From Paraburkholderia nodosa (GTDB taxonomy: Bacteria; Pseudomonadota; Gammaproteobacteria; Burkholderiales; Burkholderiaceae): DNA of 64,000 bases. The stretch spans positions 351,104 to 415,103 of the forward strand of contig NZ_MCNV01000004.1 in assembly GCF_001718195.1 (NCBI RefSeq), read 5' to 3'. Of this stretch, positions 24,505 to 33,478 are shown piece by piece. Each line of letters begins with the position of its first letter. Within the stretch, counting starts at the first letter, position 1. Both the position numbers and the translations under genes were made by a program. The notes below the pieces were generated by a model. It ran no database searches, was not told where the DNA came from, and saw only the letters and a program-made list of their open reading frames with translations.

Positions 24505-26499
24505 TCAGAACGGGAACATGCCAGCCGCGCCCTCGTTGCCATTGCCCGCTGCCGCCTGCCTGGCGGGCTGGAACTGGAAGGCACCGAACAGGTCGCCGAT
24601 TGCCGGCGCGTTCGTCGGCACGTACGGGCTCGCGGGCAGCTGGACCGGGTTGGGGAGATTGTCGCGACTGCGCGCCGTGATCGGTCCCAGCGACCAGTTG
24701 CGTTCGATGAATTTCACGAGCGACACGTGATCCGAATAGTCGTGAACGACACGGCCGCCGCGCGAGTACGGTGAAACGACGATGAGAGGAATGCGCGGGC
24801 CGTCCCCGAAGAAGTCCACGGGTTGAATGTACCCTGAGTCGTAATAGCCGCCACCTTCGTCCGTCGTGATGAAGATCGCAGTGGAGGCCCACAGCGCGGG
24901 GTTCGCCTGAACGGAATCGATGATTTTGTGCACGAACCCTTCGTAAAGACCGAACTTCGAAGAGGACGGATGCCCATCGAGCAGTCCGCCGGGTTTCACG
25001 AACGACACCGCGGGTAGCGTGCCGTTTGCGATGTCGGCATACAGGTTCGGCGTGTCCTGAAGATGCGCGGCCACCAGCGACGGATTGGTCATGATCGCCG
25101 TTTCATAGAGAAACGGATTGCAGATATTGCAGTAGACACTCGTTGACGGACGGGTGATGAACGTCTTCCAGCCTTCGCCGTAGTATTTCCACGAAACATT
25201 GTTCTCGAGGAGCGTATCGGCGATCGTGCGCACCGGCGAAGGTGGAATGGTGAACGTACTCGTGTTGACGGTGCCGTCACCGTTGTAGCCAGGGTTGTAG
25301 TTGTTCAGCAGATAGTACGTGCTGGGCGCGCAGTTGGCATTGGGGTGATACGGCAAGCTGTCGAGATATTTTCGTATCGCGCCGACGCCAGGCTGCTTCG
25401 GATCTGAGCAATTGCTATAGGTCCCGCCAGAGTAGCCGTCCTGCGCGTACCAGTTGTTGGTGCCTGGCTGCGGCCGCGGGTTTTCGATCTCGTTCTGGGG
25501 CGGCGTCGCCGGATTGCCTTTGCCGTCCGTGTAATAGAGCGCGTCGGCCGTTCCGATCATGATGCTGTTCGCGCCCGTGCCGCCCATCACCGGCTGGTGA
25601 TAGTTGTCGCTGATCGTGTAATGACGCGCGAGATCCGTGAAATAGGGCATATCGCCGGTATTCACGTTATAGAACCCGAGCGCGGTCGCGCCTTCGTGGG
25701 TCGACTGATCGGTGAAGTTGGCCGTCTGCGCTTTACCATTCGATCCGGCGCCTACCGACACTTCGACCCACGCAAACAGATCCATCTTGCAGCCGCTCGG
25801 ATTATCGAGGGTCGCGTGCGCGATATTGCAATCCGACTGCTGCCAGTTCTGGTAGAACCGATGCACCGGACTGTTCATGTACTGGTCGTAGTTCGGACCC
25901 ACCCGCGAAATCTGATAGGGGCCGCTCTGCAGGTTGTACAGGTTCGATCCAAAGCGCGCGTCAGGCTCGTCGTTGGGGAGGCCCGTTGCGCCCGTCGTCA
26001 AATGAACGACATCGTTCGATTCGAGGGCATAGCCTTCGGCTGCCTGCGCAGCCGCCAGTGTCGCGAACGGCGGAGGATTCGCGTCGCTCGCGGCGGTCGG
26101 CGCCGAGCCGGTATTCGGCGCCGGCAGCGTCGGGTAAGGCTGTTTCGACGTCGGGCTGGCGTCGAACTGCGAGGGATTCGTGGCCTTGGCCATGTATTGC
26201 TCGGCGACCTTGTAGTTGGGTCCGGGTCCCCCGTCAGCCCGGATGATGCCTCTCGACAGAAGATTCCATATGGTTTGGCCCGAGCGCGGCTGATAAGCGC
26301 CAAACACGTGATCGAACGTTCGGTTTTCGCCCACGATGATGATGACATGCTTGATCGGCGTTGCCGTGATCGAAGATGTATTCGCGGTGGACTGGCTATC
26401 GGCAGCAGAACAATAGAGTGCCGTCGCCGCTAGCGAAACTGCCGCAAGCAAGGCAGGAACAGCAGGCCGTTGGTGTCTGGATCTCGATGTCTGGCGCAT
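24505..26499 (-). CDS. Exported phosphoesterase, phospholipase C/acid phosphatase family
   Basis: Secreted phosphoesterase of 664 residues of the family that includes phospholipases C and AcpA-type acid phosphatases. From ATG 26499 (preceded by GGAGAG) there is a signal peptide of about 36 residues. Family motifs: IKHVIIIVGENRTFDHVFGAY, YTISDNYHQPVMGGTGANS, VSFVKPGGLLDGHPSS, AIFITTDEGGGYYDSGY and DYSDHVSLVKFIERNW. These carry the Glu-Asn and Asp/His active-site residues. It lacks an obvious twin-arginine motif despite early arginines (RSRHQRP). Likely releases phosphate from lipids or esters outside the cytoplasm. Confidence 0.88.
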   Translation of the reverse strand: MRQTSRSRHQRPAVPALLAAVSLAATALYCSAADSQSTANTSSITATPIKHVIIIVGENRTFDHVFGAYQPRSGQTIWNLLSRGIIRADGGPGPNYKVAEQYMAKATNPSQFDASPTSKQPYPTLPAPNTGSAPTAASDANPPPFATLAAAQAAEGYALESNDVVHLTTGATGLPNDEPDARFGSNLYNLQSGPYQISRVGPNYDQYMNSPVHRFYQNWQQSDCNIAHATLDNPSGCKMDLFAWVEVSVGAGSNGKAQTANFTDQSTHEGATALGFYNVNTGDMPYFTDLARHYTISDNYHQPVMGGTGANSIMIGTADALYYTDGKGNPATPPQNEIENPRPQPGTNNWYAQDGYSGGTYSNCSDPKQPGVGAIRKYLDSLPYHPNANCAPSTYYLLNNYNPGYNGDGTVNTSTFTIPPSPVRTIADTLLENNVSWKYYGEGWKTFITRPSTSVYCNICNPFLYETAIMTNPSLVAAHLQDTPNLYADIANGTLPAVSFVKPGGLLDGHPSSSKFGLYEGFVHKIIDSVQANPALWASTAIFITTDEGGGYYDSGYIQPVDFFGDGPRIPLIVVSPYSRGGRVVHDYSDHVSLVKFIERNWSLGPITARSRDNLPNPVQLPASPYVPTNAPAIGDLFGAFQFQPARQAAAGNGNEGAAGMFPF

Positions 26500-26561
26500 G
26501 TGTCTCTCCATTGAAGCGTTGCACTTCTTTGCATGACGGTGGGGCGGCGATTGCGTCACTT

Positions 26562-26579
26562 CATTACGGCGTGTTACAG
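26562..26579 (-). promoter_or_regulatory. Pho-box-like element upstream of the phosphoesterase gene
   Basis: On the minus strand CTGTAACACGCCGTAATG gives two 7-mers, CTGTAAC and CGTAATG, separated by 4 bp, the PhoB-box layout, about 65 bp upstream of the start at 26499. The second half is a weak match. Confidence 0.3.
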
Positions 26580-26639
26580 GCTGGAAAGCTAGACCTTCCA
26601 CATGACGTTCCGAGGGCGGCAGTAAGTCGGTTCTGTGCA

Positions 26640-26651
26640 GGTCACGTGACC
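26640..26651. promoter_or_regulatory. Perfect 12-bp palindrome GGTCACGTGACC
   Basis: Self-complementary 12-mer in the 354-bp gene-free gap (26500-26853) upstream of the phosphoesterase gene and downstream of the flavin oxidase. It has the look of a homodimer operator. Apart from it and the Pho-like element nothing else in the gap was convincing. Confidence 0.4.
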
Positions 26652-26853
26652 GTGCCTACGATTTACCTTCGCGGATCTTTCGATTGATGCAGGACCCGGG
26701 CTGCGCAAGATGACAGGAGTCCTGATGAGGTGGGTGCTGATGTGGGAGATGCGGAGAAATAAGGGACCCTCCCCATCTGCACGATGAGTCGCAAGAATGC
26801 GAGTTCTTAGTGAGTCAAGCCAGGCAAGAAATGCGCGCCCATCACCGAAACGT

Positions 26854-28644
26854 TCACGACTGCACGGGCGTAAAGCCGTCGGGACTCCAGTCCTCGCTGC
26901 CCACGCCGTGATGGACGTAGAAGAAGCCTTCCGGATCGTAGCGATCCTTGATCGCTTTCAGCCGCGCGTAGTTGACGCCCCAAAACGCTTCACGCCAATC
27001 GCTGCGAAAAAAATCGGTCTCCGAAATATAGGAGCCGCTTTCTGGCGATAGCGCTTTGAGAATGGCCGCGGCCTTGGCTATGTTCGCGGCGTTGCGATGT
27101 GCCTGCGCCATGTCAGGCGCGGGGATGGGCAGGCCCGGAAAGGGTGGCGGGCCGCCTGTGGCGACGATCATCAGGCCGAAGGCGTCGGCGACTTTTGGGT
27201 TGGTCGCACACTGGCGCGCCTGCTCGTTCACCTCCGGCGGCGCGCCCGCGAGTCCCTTGTTGAAATGCAACTCGACGGCCTGAAACTGGGCCGCCGCCAC
27301 GAAGGCGTCGACCAGCCGGCCGCGTTGCGCCGGTTCGAGAAGGGCCGCGGGCAGCCATTGCGACTCGTAGCCGTGCAGGAAGGCGGAAGCCTGCTCGCCA
27401 TCGCCTTGCCACCAGCCATGGTTGTGCGCAGCGCCCGCGCGTGGGTCGGGCACGAGTCCCGGGTTGGCTTCGACGTCCCACCAGCGGCGCGATGGACCGG
27501 CGCCGACGCGAGGTCCCTGGTTGAAGGTGAAATCTGCCGGTGAGGCGCGCACCCAATCGATGACAGGCGCCCAGGCTGACTTGACCTGATGGTCGTCGAG
27601 ACCCTGGCACACCATCGCCACTTCGATCTCGTCGCTGTGAAAGACGAAGCGCTCGCCCCATGCAGGGTTGAACAGATGCTCCGCATAGTGATCGACCAGT
27701 CGCGCAGCGAGCCGCCGGTAAGCCTCAGGCGATGAAGTCTTGACCTTGAACCTGGCCCAGCCGAAGTTCTCGGGCAACTCATGGGTCTGCAGCGTGAGCT
27801 TCGTCACCACACCGAAACTGCCGCCGCCGCCCCCTTTGAGTGCCCAGAAAAGATCGGGCTGCTGGCATGCGTTGACCGTGCGGACAGCGCCGTCGGCGGT
27901 GACGATCTCCGCCTGGAGCAGACTCGCGGCCGCGAGTCCGTAGCGCTTCGAGTGGGACCCGAAACCGCCGCCGAGAACGAGGCCGGCAACGCCCACGGTC
28001 GTACATCCGCCGCCCTGAACGTAGCGTCCCGCGTGCGTCGTGACGGCGGTGTAGACGTCGATCCACATGCAGCCAGCCTCTACCGTCACGGCCTGCTGTG
28101 GCGGTGACTGGCAGCCGGCCGGCACGAACGCGTCATGGAGTGCGATGCGGTTCATCCCGCGCGTCCAGACCAACAGGGAATCGGGCGCGTTCGAGCCGCC
28201 AAGGTAGCTGTGACCGCCGCCTTTCACCACCAGGCGCAAGTTGTGTCGGCGCGCGAAATCGACGCCCGCGACGACGTCCGCGGTCGAGCGGGCTGCCACC
28301 GCGTAGGCGCTTGCGTGCGCCGTCCATGCATCGAGCCAGCCGGAGACCTGGGTGGCGCCGGGATCGTCGCCGAGCGCGAACGGATTGCGCGCTTCCTCGA
28401 TTCTTGCCAGACATGCTGGTGCGTGGGGCGCTTGCGCGCAGGTCTGCCAGATCGTGGTCGGTTGCAGCAAATTTCCGCCGACTGCCTGGCTCAACGCCTC
28501 CCATTCCGGCGCTTTCGGCCACGCGGGGTCGCTGGGCCGGATGCGGCCCGCACGGGCCGCAGCGGGCTGCACGCCGGCGAAACTCGAGGTAGCGCTAAGG
28601 CACGGCAAAGCGACAACCCCCTTTAGCAGGCAGCGTCGTTTCAT
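26854..28644 (-). CDS. Exported BBE-type flavin oxidase with bicovalent FAD motif
   Basis: FAD-linked oxidase of 596 residues, berberine-bridge-enzyme/VAO family, oxidising a sugar or alcohol and passing electrons to oxygen. The N-terminus KRRCLLKGVVAL, with a hydrophobic stretch, looks like a twin-arginine signal, suiting a folded flavoprotein exported to the periplasm. KGGGHSYLGG (His about 145) and QGGGCTTVGVAG (Cys about 214) are the two residues that bind FAD covalently in bicovalent members. PCMH domain first, then substrate domain, then the C-terminal BBE segment YDPEGFFYVHHGVGSEDWSPDG. Monocistronic as far as I see. Confidence 0.86.
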   Translation of the reverse strand: MKRRCLLKGVVALPCLSATSSFAGVQPAAARAGRIRPSDPAWPKAPEWEALSQAVGGNLLQPTTIWQTCAQAPHAPACLARIEEARNPFALGDDPGATQVSGWLDAWTAHASAYAVAARSTADVVAGVDFARRHNLRLVVKGGGHSYLGGSNAPDSLLVWTRGMNRIALHDAFVPAGCQSPPQQAVTVEAGCMWIDVYTAVTTHAGRYVQGGGCTTVGVAGLVLGGGFGSHSKRYGLAAASLLQAEIVTADGAVRTVNACQQPDLFWALKGGGGGSFGVVTKLTLQTHELPENFGWARFKVKTSSPEAYRRLAARLVDHYAEHLFNPAWGERFVFHSDEIEVAMVCQGLDDHQVKSAWAPVIDWVRASPADFTFNQGPRVGAGPSRRWWDVEANPGLVPDPRAGAAHNHGWWQGDGEQASAFLHGYESQWLPAALLEPAQRGRLVDAFVAAAQFQAVELHFNKGLAGAPPEVNEQARQCATNPKVADAFGLMIVATGGPPPFPGLPIPAPDMAQAHRNAANIAKAAAILKALSPESGSYISETDFFRSDWREAFWGVNYARLKAIKDRYDPEGFFYVHHGVGSEDWSPDGFTPVQS

Positions 28645-28873
28645 GACGTTTCTTCTCCTCGCGACGGGTGAAACGCTTAGTTTTCCAAATTATGACGCAG
28701 CGCTGCCACAACTCGCTGAAGCGAGCGGCCGGCTTCGACGATCGCCTCGTCAATCCCGTCGAGAGCAAGCGCACTCGCGGATCGCACGGTCAGGATGGGT
28801 GTACTTCACGGTATTGCCGAGCAACGTGGCGCACGGTGCGCGCCGTCCCGCCATCGGCGTAAAGCGGTTTATT
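28645..28873. other. Gene-free stretch upstream of the flavin oxidase
   Basis: First part of a 437-bp gap (28645-29081) between the flavin oxidase and the EPS flippase, both on the minus strand. No convincing gene. The gap ends in the terminator-like hairpin and the inverted repeat listed next, and the remaining bases to 29081 show nothing further. Confidence 0.35.
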
Positions 28874-28897
28874 TCGCACCGGGGTGCGAGTTTTTTT
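28874..28897 (+). terminator. Intrinsic terminator with no plus-strand gene before it
   Basis: Stem TCGCAC/GTGCGA with a CGGG loop, then G and seven T. Classic rho-independent form reading on the plus strand. The preceding 230 bp hold no convincing plus-strand gene, so a small RNA or a decayed gene may end here. Confidence 0.65.
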
Positions 28898-28912
28898 CAT
28901 GATATCAGCAAA

Positions 28913-28937
28913 GCTGCGCGCCTCATGGGCGCGCAGC
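28913..28937. repeat. Perfect 10-bp inverted repeat GCTGCGCGCC-TCATG-GGCGCGCAGC
   Basis: Ten exact base pairs around a 5-nt loop, flanked further out by GATAT and ATATC. It lies just past the terminator and downstream of the flippase on the minus strand, so it may end the EPS transcript coming from the right. Confidence 0.55.
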
Positions 28938-29081
28938 ATATCGCGGGCCGCGGCGCTTTTTTGCGACCGACTGTCGCCCTGGTGTGCCGTTACTGCTGGT
29001 CGGTCGGGGAAATCACACTCGGGGGCGCGAGCGAATTGTCGTTGAAAGCTCAAGCAGTTGAGGCCGGCACTGCCCCACGAT

Positions 29082-30464
29082 CTAGGCGTCCTGGTTTGGG
29101 TCTCGCGCCGCGCTGCGTCCCGGCACGCGCCCGAGCACCCATTGCCCGAGCAACGCAAGTGGCAACACGCCCAGCAGCCGGTGCGCCGCCCACGCTGCGA
29201 GCGCGCCGTTCACGGCGATGGCCAGCGATGCCGCCGCCGCGGCCCCCACGCTGCCGCCGAGCGGCGCGAATGCGGCGAGGCCCACGAGCAGCACGGCGAC
29301 CGAGTAGAGGTTGATTCGGTACAGGACGGAAGTGTGGGCGGTCATGCCCAGCAGTTCGGGCATGGCGGTAAAGCAGGCCGCGGCGATCTGGCCGAGCGCG
29401 AGCACGCGCAGCGCCGCCGCGCCGCCGCCGAAGCCAGGCCCGAACAGGCGCAGCAAGTGTTCGGGAAAGAGCAGCATGCACAGCGCGGCAGGCAACGCGA
29501 GGCACAGCACGAGGCCGGCCGCCTGGGCCGCGCTTTTGTCGAGCCCATGCCGGTCGTTGCGCGCGAAAAGGCTCGCGAACTTCGGCGCGGCCATACCGGT
29601 CACGCCGCTGATCAGCAGATTGATGACGAGCGCGAGACGCCACGCCAGCGCGAAGAGCCCGGTCTCGCGCGACGAGGCGACGATGCCGAGCACGATGGCA
29701 GGCGCCGAGGTGATCAGGAGCTTCGTGAATTCCAGCGTGAAAAGCGGCAAACCCGCCTTGAGCAAGCGCGGCGGTTCGGCTGGCGCTTGCGCGCCGGCGG
29801 GCACGCCGGCAAGAAAACGCCTGAGCAGAAACGCGCCGGTCAGCGCGGTGAGCGTGAAGCTGGCGGCGATCAGCATGAGCGTGCTCGCGACGCTCATGCC
29901 GTGCGTCAGTCCAAGCGGGATGGCGACGGCGCAGAAGATCGCCGGCCAGAGCCAGGAATAGATCATCTGGCTGCAGCCCACGCGTTGGAGTCCCGCAAGC
30001 GCCCCCGCCATGGCCGCGCCGAGATTTTGCGGGATGAAGGAGAGCGCGCCGAGCGCGAGCGGCCAGGCAAGCTCGGGCTTCTTCAGTACGTCGTACGCGA
30101 AGGCGAATGCGCCCGCGCCAAGCGCGATCGACATGGCCGTGGAGGCGAGCAGCACCAGCCACAGCGCGCGACGGATGGCCGGCCGCACGGCGCGCGCCTC
30201 GCCCGCCGCGAGGTCCATCGCGATCTGCCGCGTGAGCGCCTGATCGATGCCGAGGCGCCCGAACCCCGCGAGCGCCACCATCGTGCTGAACACGATATAG
30301 AAGTCGCCTGTCTGCACCACGCCCAGCATGGCGGCGATCAGCAGATGGAAACCGTAGCGGCTCGGCAGGTCGAGCAGACGCACGCCGAGGCTCACGAGCG
30401 AGCCCCGGATCATCGAGCCGCCGGTTTGGCTCGCGGGCATCTGCGCTTCGCCGGCTTCACTCAT
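29082..30464 (-). CDS. Wzx-type polysaccharide flippase
   Basis: Inner-membrane protein of 460 residues that would flip lipid-linked EPS repeat units to the periplasm. About 12-14 hydrophobic helices run through the protein. The N-terminal IRGSLVSLGVRLLDLPSRYGFHLLIAAML with GRLGIDQALTRQIA is typical of the MOP flippase superfamily. Its start overlaps the GH44 gene by 8 nt, so it is the last gene of a tightly coupled minus-strand set (Wza, Wzy, GH44, Wzx). Confidence 0.86.
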   Translation of the reverse strand: MSEAGEAQMPASQTGGSMIRGSLVSLGVRLLDLPSRYGFHLLIAAMLGVVQTGDFYIVFSTMVALAGFGRLGIDQALTRQIAMDLAAGEARAVRPAIRRALWLVLLASTAMSIALGAGAFAFAYDVLKKPELAWPLALGALSFIPQNLGAAMAGALAGLQRVGCSQMIYSWLWPAIFCAVAIPLGLTHGMSVASTLMLIAASFTLTALTGAFLLRRFLAGVPAGAQAPAEPPRLLKAGLPLFTLEFTKLLITSAPAIVLGIVASSRETGLFALAWRLALVINLLISGVTGMAAPKFASLFARNDRHGLDKSAAQAAGLVLCLALPAALCMLLFPEHLLRLFGPGFGGGAAALRVLALGQIAAACFTAMPELLGMTAHTSVLYRINLYSVAVLLVGLAAFAPLGGSVGAAAAASLAIAVNGALAAWAAHRLLGVLPLALLGQWVLGRVPGRSAARDPNQDA

Positions 30465-32142
30465 GCTGCGCCTGTGCGCCGCGCAGTATGAACAGCGTCA
30501 CGCTCTGCGCGGGCAGGCTCGCGCGCAGCGTGCTGTCCTGGTAGTGCGCGTCGGGCATGCGGAACAGCTGGTTGTTTGCGAGCCGCCAGGTTTCGGCCAC
30601 GCCGCTCGCCGCAAAATGATCGAGCGTGACGGCGGCATCGGCGGGGCGGTCCAGTTGCTTGTTGATGACCACGAGCGTCAACGCGTGGTCGCGCTCGCGC
30701 AAGGCGGCAAACGCGGAAACGGCGTCCGGGTCGGGCGCGTTCGCGGCAATGCTGGTTGCGCCGAATGCCGCGCCGTTGCCGTCGTAGTTGCGGTAGAGCT
30801 TGAATGCCTTGTACACCGGCATCGAAGGATCGAGCGTGCCCCAGCGCGTTGCCATATCCAGCCCCTCGCGGCCGAAAATGCCGAGCACGTCGGCCTGGGC
30901 TGTCGCGCCGTTCATCAGCGTGTCGCCGCCCCAGTTGTATTCCGTAATGCCGATGGGCGTGCCCGGGTAGTAGTACGTATCGACCCAATGGCGCATCAGC
31001 GGGATCAGCGCGACGACGCTGTTGATCCACGTGGGGTCCTTGTAGTTCGGGTCCCACAGGTCGCGCGTGGAGCGGTTGCGCATGAGCGCGACGGCCTGCG
31101 AGCTCGTCACGCCCGTCTCGGCGTATTCGCCGCCCTGCGGGTAGAAGTGCAGGCTGAACACGTCGACCGGATGGCCCGCCGCTTTCCATTGCGCGAGCAG
31201 CCAGGGCACGTACGGCATGCCTTGGGTTTCGCCTGTGCGGTCGGGCGTGTGATCGAGGCCGTGGTCCGCGGCGTACTGCTGGTCGAAGCCGCTGTAGAAA
31301 TAGCCCTGCCAGCCCCATTCTTCCGGCGCGACGATCTGCGCGTGCGGGTCCGCCGCCTTCACGGCGCGCGAATAGACGATCACCTTGCTGGCGATTTCGC
31401 TCGCATGGGCGCCCGTGGGGTGCACATCGCGGTGAATGAGCTGCCAGAGGCTCGGCTCGTTGTCGAGCGCGTAGTAGCGCACGCCGCCGCCGCTCGCGCC
31501 GCCGAATTGCTTGACCAGATCCGCGACGCGCGCCTGTTCGTTTTGCGGGTCGTCGGGTATCGAGGCGTCGTTCGCGTCGTTGCCGGCAATCGGCTTGCCG
31601 CCGGCTGCCACGCCGTTGCCGGCGTCGGCGTGGCCGTTCACGTCGTGATTCGGCTGCGGGCCGTATTTGGCGATCGAGAAGCTCGCGAGCGTCTCGCGCG
31701 CGGGCCCGAGTTTCGCCACGCGGCCGAGCATCGGAATGGTCACGATGGGCGTGGCGCCCGCCGCCTGGGAGAGTGCGACGAAGCGCTCGCCGAACTGATC
31801 GTTGATATCGGCGGGATTGACGGCGAGGCTCTCGAAATACCAGTCCTTGCCCGCGTTGCGTGCGTCGAGGCGCCAGTTATAGGCCGAGGCGCTGTTGCCG
31901 CCCGAGCGGTTGATGGGCGCGCGCAGGTCCTGCAAAACCGCCGTCGTGCCGAAGTTGATGCCGTAAATCAGCGGGCTGATGGGGTGCCGGCCGGCGGCGG
32001 CATCCACCGAGATGGCCACCGGCAAGGGCGTGCCCGAAGTCGCGTCGGTGCAGGCCGCCGCGCCCGACATGAGCAGCGCGCCGACCACCAGCGCGTGCAG
32101 GTTGGGGCGCTCGATACGCTTATTGCGCTTAAAGCGTGGCAT
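30457..32142 (-). CDS. Glycoside hydrolase family 44 protein, exported
   Basis: Secreted beta-glycanase-like enzyme of 561 residues from ATG 32142. An N-terminal signal with a possible lipobox (GAAAC) precedes a GH44 barrel: NRSGGNSASAYNWRLDARN, KDWYFESLAVNP, YYALDNEPSLWQLIHRDVHP with the acid/base Glu at about 229, WGWQGYFYSG, VFSLHFYPQGG, and GITEYNWGGDT with the nucleophile Glu at about 401. Known GH44 enzymes cut beta-1,4-glucans and xyloglucan. Located between Wzy and Wzx with overlaps on both sides (14 nt and 8 nt), it probably trims or releases the cluster's own polysaccharide. Confidence 0.88.
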   Translation of the reverse strand: MPRFKRNKRIERPNLHALVVGALLMSGAAACTDATSGTPLPVAISVDAAAGRHPISPLIYGINFGTTAVLQDLRAPINRSGGNSASAYNWRLDARNAGKDWYFESLAVNPADINDQFGERFVALSQAAGATPIVTIPMLGRVAKLGPARETLASFSIAKYGPQPNHDVNGHADAGNGVAAGGKPIAGNDANDASIPDDPQNEQARVADLVKQFGGASGGGVRYYALDNEPSLWQLIHRDVHPTGAHASEIASKVIVYSRAVKAADPHAQIVAPEEWGWQGYFYSGFDQQYAADHGLDHTPDRTGETQGMPYVPWLLAQWKAAGHPVDVFSLHFYPQGGEYAETGVTSSQAVALMRNRSTRDLWDPNYKDPTWINSVVALIPLMRHWVDTYYYPGTPIGITEYNWGGDTLMNGATAQADVLGIFGREGLDMATRWGTLDPSMPVYKAFKLYRNYDGNGAAFGATSIAANAPDPDAVSAFAALRERDHALTLVVINKQLDRPADAAVTLDHFAASGVAETWRLANNQLFRMPDAHYQDSTLRASLPAQSVTLFILRGAQAQHE

Positions 32143-33415
32143 GGTGAACCTGCAGATCGGCATGGTCGTCGTGATCGCCGTCCAGTTCGCCCACGCGCCA
32201 GACGTACGCGAAGATCGCGAGAATGACCGCAGTCTCGCCCGGAGTGAGGGTAGGCGGATAAAAGAATGAAATGAGCAGGACGTAGACGAGATAGTCGAAC
32301 AGCGCGCCGAGAAAATCGTCGTCGACCTTCTTGCGCAAGCGCCGGTAGAACACGATGCCGCGCAGCTGGAAGAACAGGATGATGAGCGCGCCGATCAGGC
32401 CGTACTCGAACACGATGCCGAGCCACGTGATGTCGGCGAGGAAGAAGAAGTGGTGAAAGTAGTCGATCAGGTTGTCCTTGCTGGTCGAACTGATCGTGCC
32501 CACCCCGAAGAGCCAGCGCATCGGCTCGCTGCCGAGGAACTTCGTGGCGAGCATGATGGTGATGCGGCGCGTGTCGAAGCCCGTGCTCGCGTCGGTGCTG
32601 AAGGTCGTGGCGAGATAGCCCGCCGAGAACAGGGTGGCGAGTGCGACGGGCGCGGCGAGCAGCAGCAGAACGCGCGTGCGCATGCGCGACCAGGCGAAGG
32701 TGTTGATGACGAGCACGCCCATGATGCCGATGACCATGGCGCGCGTCTTGACGATCAGCAGCGTGACCGCGAACGCGACGACCACGCCCAGCAGATAGCC
32801 CGCATGCTTTTCAAAAAAGGCGCGCCGGTAGCAGAAGAACAGCAGGATGAGCGGGAAATACATCGACATGCGGATGCGATGCCCGCGGTTGTCGCTGCTG
32901 AAAAAAGGCGACTGGCCGATCACATACGACTCCTGGTACCAGTCCGAGGGCACCACGGCCCAGAGCACGATCAGCACGGCGAGAATGACGACGCCGAGCA
33001 CGAGGAAGCCGCGCTCCAGCTCGCCGAGCGTGGGCTTGAGCGTGAGGAGCAGCGCGAGAAACGAGAAGAAGTACAGCACGGGCAGCAGTTTCACCTGCGC
33101 CGTGATGCTCGTGAAAAAACCTTCGTGGAAATAGAACATGGCGGCGAAGCTCGGCACCAGCAACAGCCACGCGAAGCTGATGAGGATTTGCCGCGTCATG
33201 GGAAAACGCGGTTCGCCGCCCAGACGCAGCACGGCGGGCAGCGAAATGACCGGCAGCGCTTTCGAGAGCGCCCAGAGCGGCACGAGCGTGCTCAGGTAAT
33301 GGAAGGTCTGGCCAAAGAGCGGCAGGAGCGCGAGCAGCCACCACGTGACCCGCCACCTAGCGGGCTCGCTCGAAAAGACGGGGGCAAGCCCGGTGGTCGT
33401 GGTGGCGGTTTCCAT
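32129..33415 (-). CDS. Wzy-like polymerase/O-antigen ligase-type membrane protein
   Basis: Integral membrane protein of 428 residues with about ten helices and a large periplasmic loop (KPTLGELERG to SDNRGHRIRMSMYFPL region). The helix and loop pattern, LIVKTRAMVIGIMGVLVINTFAW and the late GLIGALIILFFQLRG are characteristic of Wzy/WaaL proteins, which join repeat units. Sequence does not separate polymerase from ligase, but location among Wzx, Wza and Wzc partners favours polymerase. Overlaps the GH44 start by 14 nt. Confidence 0.8.
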   Translation of the reverse strand: METATTTTGLAPVFSSEPARWRVTWWLLALLPLFGQTFHYLSTLVPLWALSKALPVISLPAVLRLGGEPRFPMTRQILISFAWLLLVPSFAAMFYFHEGFFTSITAQVKLLPVLYFFSFLALLLTLKPTLGELERGFLVLGVVILAVLIVLWAVVPSDWYQESYVIGQSPFFSSDNRGHRIRMSMYFPLILLFFCYRRAFFEKHAGYLLGVVVAFAVTLLIVKTRAMVIGIMGVLVINTFAWSRMRTRVLLLLAAPVALATLFSAGYLATTFSTDASTGFDTRRITIMLATKFLGSEPMRWLFGVGTISSTSKDNLIDYFHHFFFLADITWLGIVFEYGLIGALIILFFQLRGIVFYRRLRKKVDDDFLGALFDYLVYVLLISFFYPPTLTPGETAVILAIFAYVWRVGELDGDHDDHADLQVHHATL

Positions 33416-33478
33416 CGCGTGTGATTCGTTTGCGCGGCCGTGGAGAGCCGTCGGGCGGTCGAGGCTCGCAGAGCAGGC

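Noticed and set aside
28352..29314. Plus-strand reading frame of 320 codons between the flavin oxidase and flippase
   Set aside because: It overlaps two genes on the other strand, has a low-complexity Arg-rich end and no domain.
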